DNA of 11,325 bases, taken from contig JAXLYE010000022.1 in the NCBI GenBank assembly GCA_046351595.1, forward strand, positions 1-11,325. Reading direction: 5' to 3'. A program made the translations under genes and the position numbers. How positions within the stretch are numbered: position 1 is the first letter of the stretch; each line of letters starts with the position of its first letter. Positions 9,605 to 11,325 of this stretch are shown here, piece after piece. This DNA comes from JAXLYE01 sp046351595. GTDB lineage: Bacteria > Myxococcota_A > Polyangia > Palsa-1104 > JAEUJZ01. The notes below the pieces were generated by a model, which was not told the origin of the DNA, searched no databases, and saw nothing but the letters and a program-made list of their open reading frames with translations.

Positions 9605-11325
9605 ATGGAGCAAGGGAGCCGGGCAGCCGTCGCACGCGAGCGGATCCGCGAACCGGGCCCGGGCCCCGAGCCGCGACCGCGCGCGCCAGGCCGCGCCGCT
9701 GCTGTGCGCGGCGCGCTGCACGTGCTCGCGCCGTTCCCGCGGTCGGTGCCGACCTTTGTCGGTCGCAGCGACGAGCTCGCGCGGGCCCACGGCCTGCTCG
9801 TGCGCGCGCCGGCGCTGCTCGTCTACGGCGTCCCCGGCATCGGCAAGAGCGAGTTCGTCTACCGCCTGATCGACGAGCTGCGCGAGGATCCGGCGTGGCG
9901 GCGCGCGCGGCCGGTGCTGCTGCAGGCGCAGCGCGGCCAGAGCGCCGCGTCGCTGGTGTCGCTCTTGCGCCTGGCGCTGGAGGGGCCGCGGCGCTCGCCG
10001 CTGCACCCCGGCGCGGCGCCGCGTCCGCCCGCCGGCAGCGACGGCGAGGGCCTGTCGGCACAGGCGCTGGCGGGCCTGGTGCACGCGCTCGAGCTGCGCC
10101 CGCACCTCGTCTTCCTCGACGATGCGCACCACCTCGAAGAGGGCGCGCTGCTGGCGCTGCTAAGTTACCTGTCGCGCCGCGTCAGCAAGAGCCGCATCCT
10201 CGTGGCCTCGCGGGCCGAGCTGCCGCTGTCGCCCGAGGGGCCGCTGCCCGCGGTGATCCGGCTGCCGCCGCTCGCGGCCGCGGAGACCGCGGCGCTGGCG
10301 TCGCAGCTCGTCGAGCAGCTGGGCCTGGAGCCGCTGTCGGGCGACGTCTTCGGCGTGACCCGCGGCAGCCCCTATCACGTCCAGCGCGTGCTCATGCGCA
10401 GCCGCGGCCTGCCGGTCAGCGGCGAGGATCCGCTGCTGGTGACGCTGCGCGGCCTGAGCCCGGCGGCGCGCCGGCTGCTGCTCCTGTGCCGGATCCTCGC
10501 GGGCCGCATGGGCGAGCTGCTCGGCGAGGGACGGACCGAGCTGCCTGCGATCCCCGAGCTGCCCGAGCTGCGCGCCGCGCAGTGGGAGCTCGGCCGCTAC
10601 TTCCTGGTGCAGGCGCCGCGCTACACCGTGCACGAGCTGGTGTGGGAGGCGGTCGCGCCGGCGTTCTCGCCCGAGGACCACGCGCAGGCGCACCGGACCG
10701 CGGCGCGCCTGTGCCTGAGCCGGTCCGCGGCCGGCCGGGAGCCCGTGCACGTGCCCGAGCCGCAGCCGCTGGACGTGCTGGCGGCCCTGCAGCACCTCCT
10801 CGCGTGCGGCGACGGCGCGGCGGCGTGGTCGATCTTCGTGTCGTCGCGCCGCCTGCTGACCGCGCCCTCGCTCGAGCCGCTCCTGCTCGTGGTGCTGGCC
10901 GAGCTGCAGCAGAGCTGTCCCGAGCGCGCGGAGGACGTGGTGATCTTCTGCGCGCAGCGGCTCCTGCGGCAGGCGCGCATCGGCGAGGCGCGGGCGCGGC
11001 TGGTGGCGCTGCAGCGTGAGCGCGGCGGGCTGCTCGCGCTCGGCGGCCAGGCGCTGCGGCTCTTGGGCCACGCAGCGGCGCGCGCGGGTGAGCTCGCGGC
11101 GGCGGCCGAGCCGCTCGACGCAGCGTGCCGCGCGCGCCCGGACGATCCGGCGGTGCGGCTCGAGCTCGCGTGGATCGCGGCGCTGCAGGGCGATCACGGT
11201 TTCGCCGCATGTCGGCTGGAGGAGGCTACGGCGCTCGTCGTTCTGCCGCTCGAGCGCGTGCGGCTGGCGCGGCAGCGGGCGCTGTGCGCGCTGCTCGCGG
11301 AGCGGCCGGCGGGCCCGCAGCTCGC
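9605..11325 (+). CDS. N-terminal part of a STAND/AAA ATPase transcriptional regulator (3' end outside window)
   Basis: The frame runs from ATG 9605 to the window edge without a stop, 573 visible residues. After an Arg/Pro-rich lead (1-40) comes PTFVGRSDELARAH (49-62), the usual entry to AAA_16/STAND NTPases. Walker A is GVPGIGKS (75-82, Lys81) and Walker B LVFLDDAHH (168-176, Asp172/Asp173). RILVASRAELP (197-207) fits the sensor-1 strand and GSPYHV (254-259) the GxP motif of STAND proteins. A helical winged-helix/linker follows, with YTVHELVWEAVA similar to the HD.v motif of this superfamily, and from about residue 385 TPR-like helices. STAND proteins act as ATP-driven switches, often ligand-gated transcription activators such as MalT. 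The architecture complements the C-terminal half seen at 1-1528, so the unseen end may carry a winged helix. Divergent placement next to the operon suggests it regulates the operon; this is inference. Confidence 0.88.
   Translation, partial: MEQGSRAAVARERIREPGPGPEPRPRAPGRAAAVRGALHVLAPFPRSVPTFVGRSDELARAHGLLVRAPALLVYGVPGIGKSEFVYRLIDELREDPAWRRARPVLLQAQRGQSAASLVSLLRLALEGPRRSPLHPGAAPRPPAGSDGEGLSAQALAGLVHALELRPHLVFLDDAHHLEEGALLALLSYLSRRVSKSRILVASRAELPLSPEGPLPAVIRLPPLAAAETAALASQLVEQLGLEPLSGDVFGVTRGSPYHVQRVLMRSRGLPVSGEDPLLVTLRGLSPAARRLLLLCRILAGRMGELLGEGRTELPAIPELPELRAAQWELGRYFLVQAPRYTVHELVWEAVAPAFSPEDHAQAHRTAARLCLSRSAAGREPVHVPEPQPLDVLAALQHLLACGDGAAAWSIFVSSRRLLTAPSLEPLLLVVLAELQQSCPERAEDVVIFCAQRLLRQARIGEARARLVALQRERGGLLALGGQALRLLGHAAARAGELAAAAEPLDAACRARPDDPAVRLELAWIAALQGDHGFAACRLEEATALVVLPLERVRLARQRALCALLAERPAGPQL

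Noticed and set aside
9129..10061. N-terminal extension of the permease across the intergenic region and into the regulator
   Set aside because: The extra residues are Arg/Ala/Pro-rich without membrane segments and would overlap the STAND ATPase; AGGAGG sits just before the ATG at 9128.
9514..11019. 501-residue Arg/Ala-rich plus-strand frame overlapping the right regulator
   Set aside because: The other frame, from 9605, carries Walker A, Walker B and sensor motifs in the right order and stays open to the edge.

Overview
The window is very GC-rich (by eye around 70% or more) and looks like chromosomal DNA of a Gram-negative bacterium. It encodes an outer-membrane beta-barrel protein with a C-terminal Phe run and a lipoprotein. 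The style (STAND ATPase/helical-repeat/winged-helix regulators, FecR-domain envelope proteins, Ala/Arg-rich reading frames on every strand) suggests Myxococcota, for example a Polyangia or Haliangium-like lineage. That placement is inference; there is no rRNA or other marker gene.

Layout: (1) positions 1-1528, plus strand, the C-terminal part of a large regulator: helical repeats followed by an OmpR/SARP-like winged helix. (2) A hairpin at 1551-1568 lies between this gene and the convergent operon. (3) Positions 1574-9128, minus strand, a tight four-gene operon read right to left: a GntP-family permease (9128-7716), a FecR-domain/porin fusion (7689-5323), a propionate CoA-transferase-like enzyme with an extra C-terminal domain (5295-3235), and a lipoprotein alpha/beta hydrolase (3238-1574). 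Gaps are 26 and 27 nt, then a 4-nt ATGA overlap. (4) Positions 9129-9604, a non-coding divergent intergenic region with several dyads and an 8-nt direct repeat at 10-bp spacing. (5) From 9605 to beyond the right edge, plus strand, the N-terminal part of a second STAND ATPase regulator, probably a paralogue of the left one.

Taken together the operon reads as a complete route from outside to cytosol for a hydroxyacid (oligo)ester. A surface or periplasmic lipoprotein hydrolase cuts the ester, a porin passes the product through the outer membrane, a GntP-type symporter carries it through the inner membrane, and a CoA-transferase activates it. The best candidate substrate is 3-hydroxybutyrate or its oligomers, but no 3-hydroxybutyrate dehydrogenase is present in the window. 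The CoA-transferase may therefore act directly on the hydroxyacid, or the dehydrogenase may be elsewhere. The divergent STAND regulator is the natural candidate to control the operon.

The most unusual items are the FecR domain joined by about 130 Pro-rich residues to a porin barrel, the extended CoA-transferase, the EF-hand loop inside the lipoprotein hydrolase, the flanking STAND regulators, and the candidate operator at 9240-9286.
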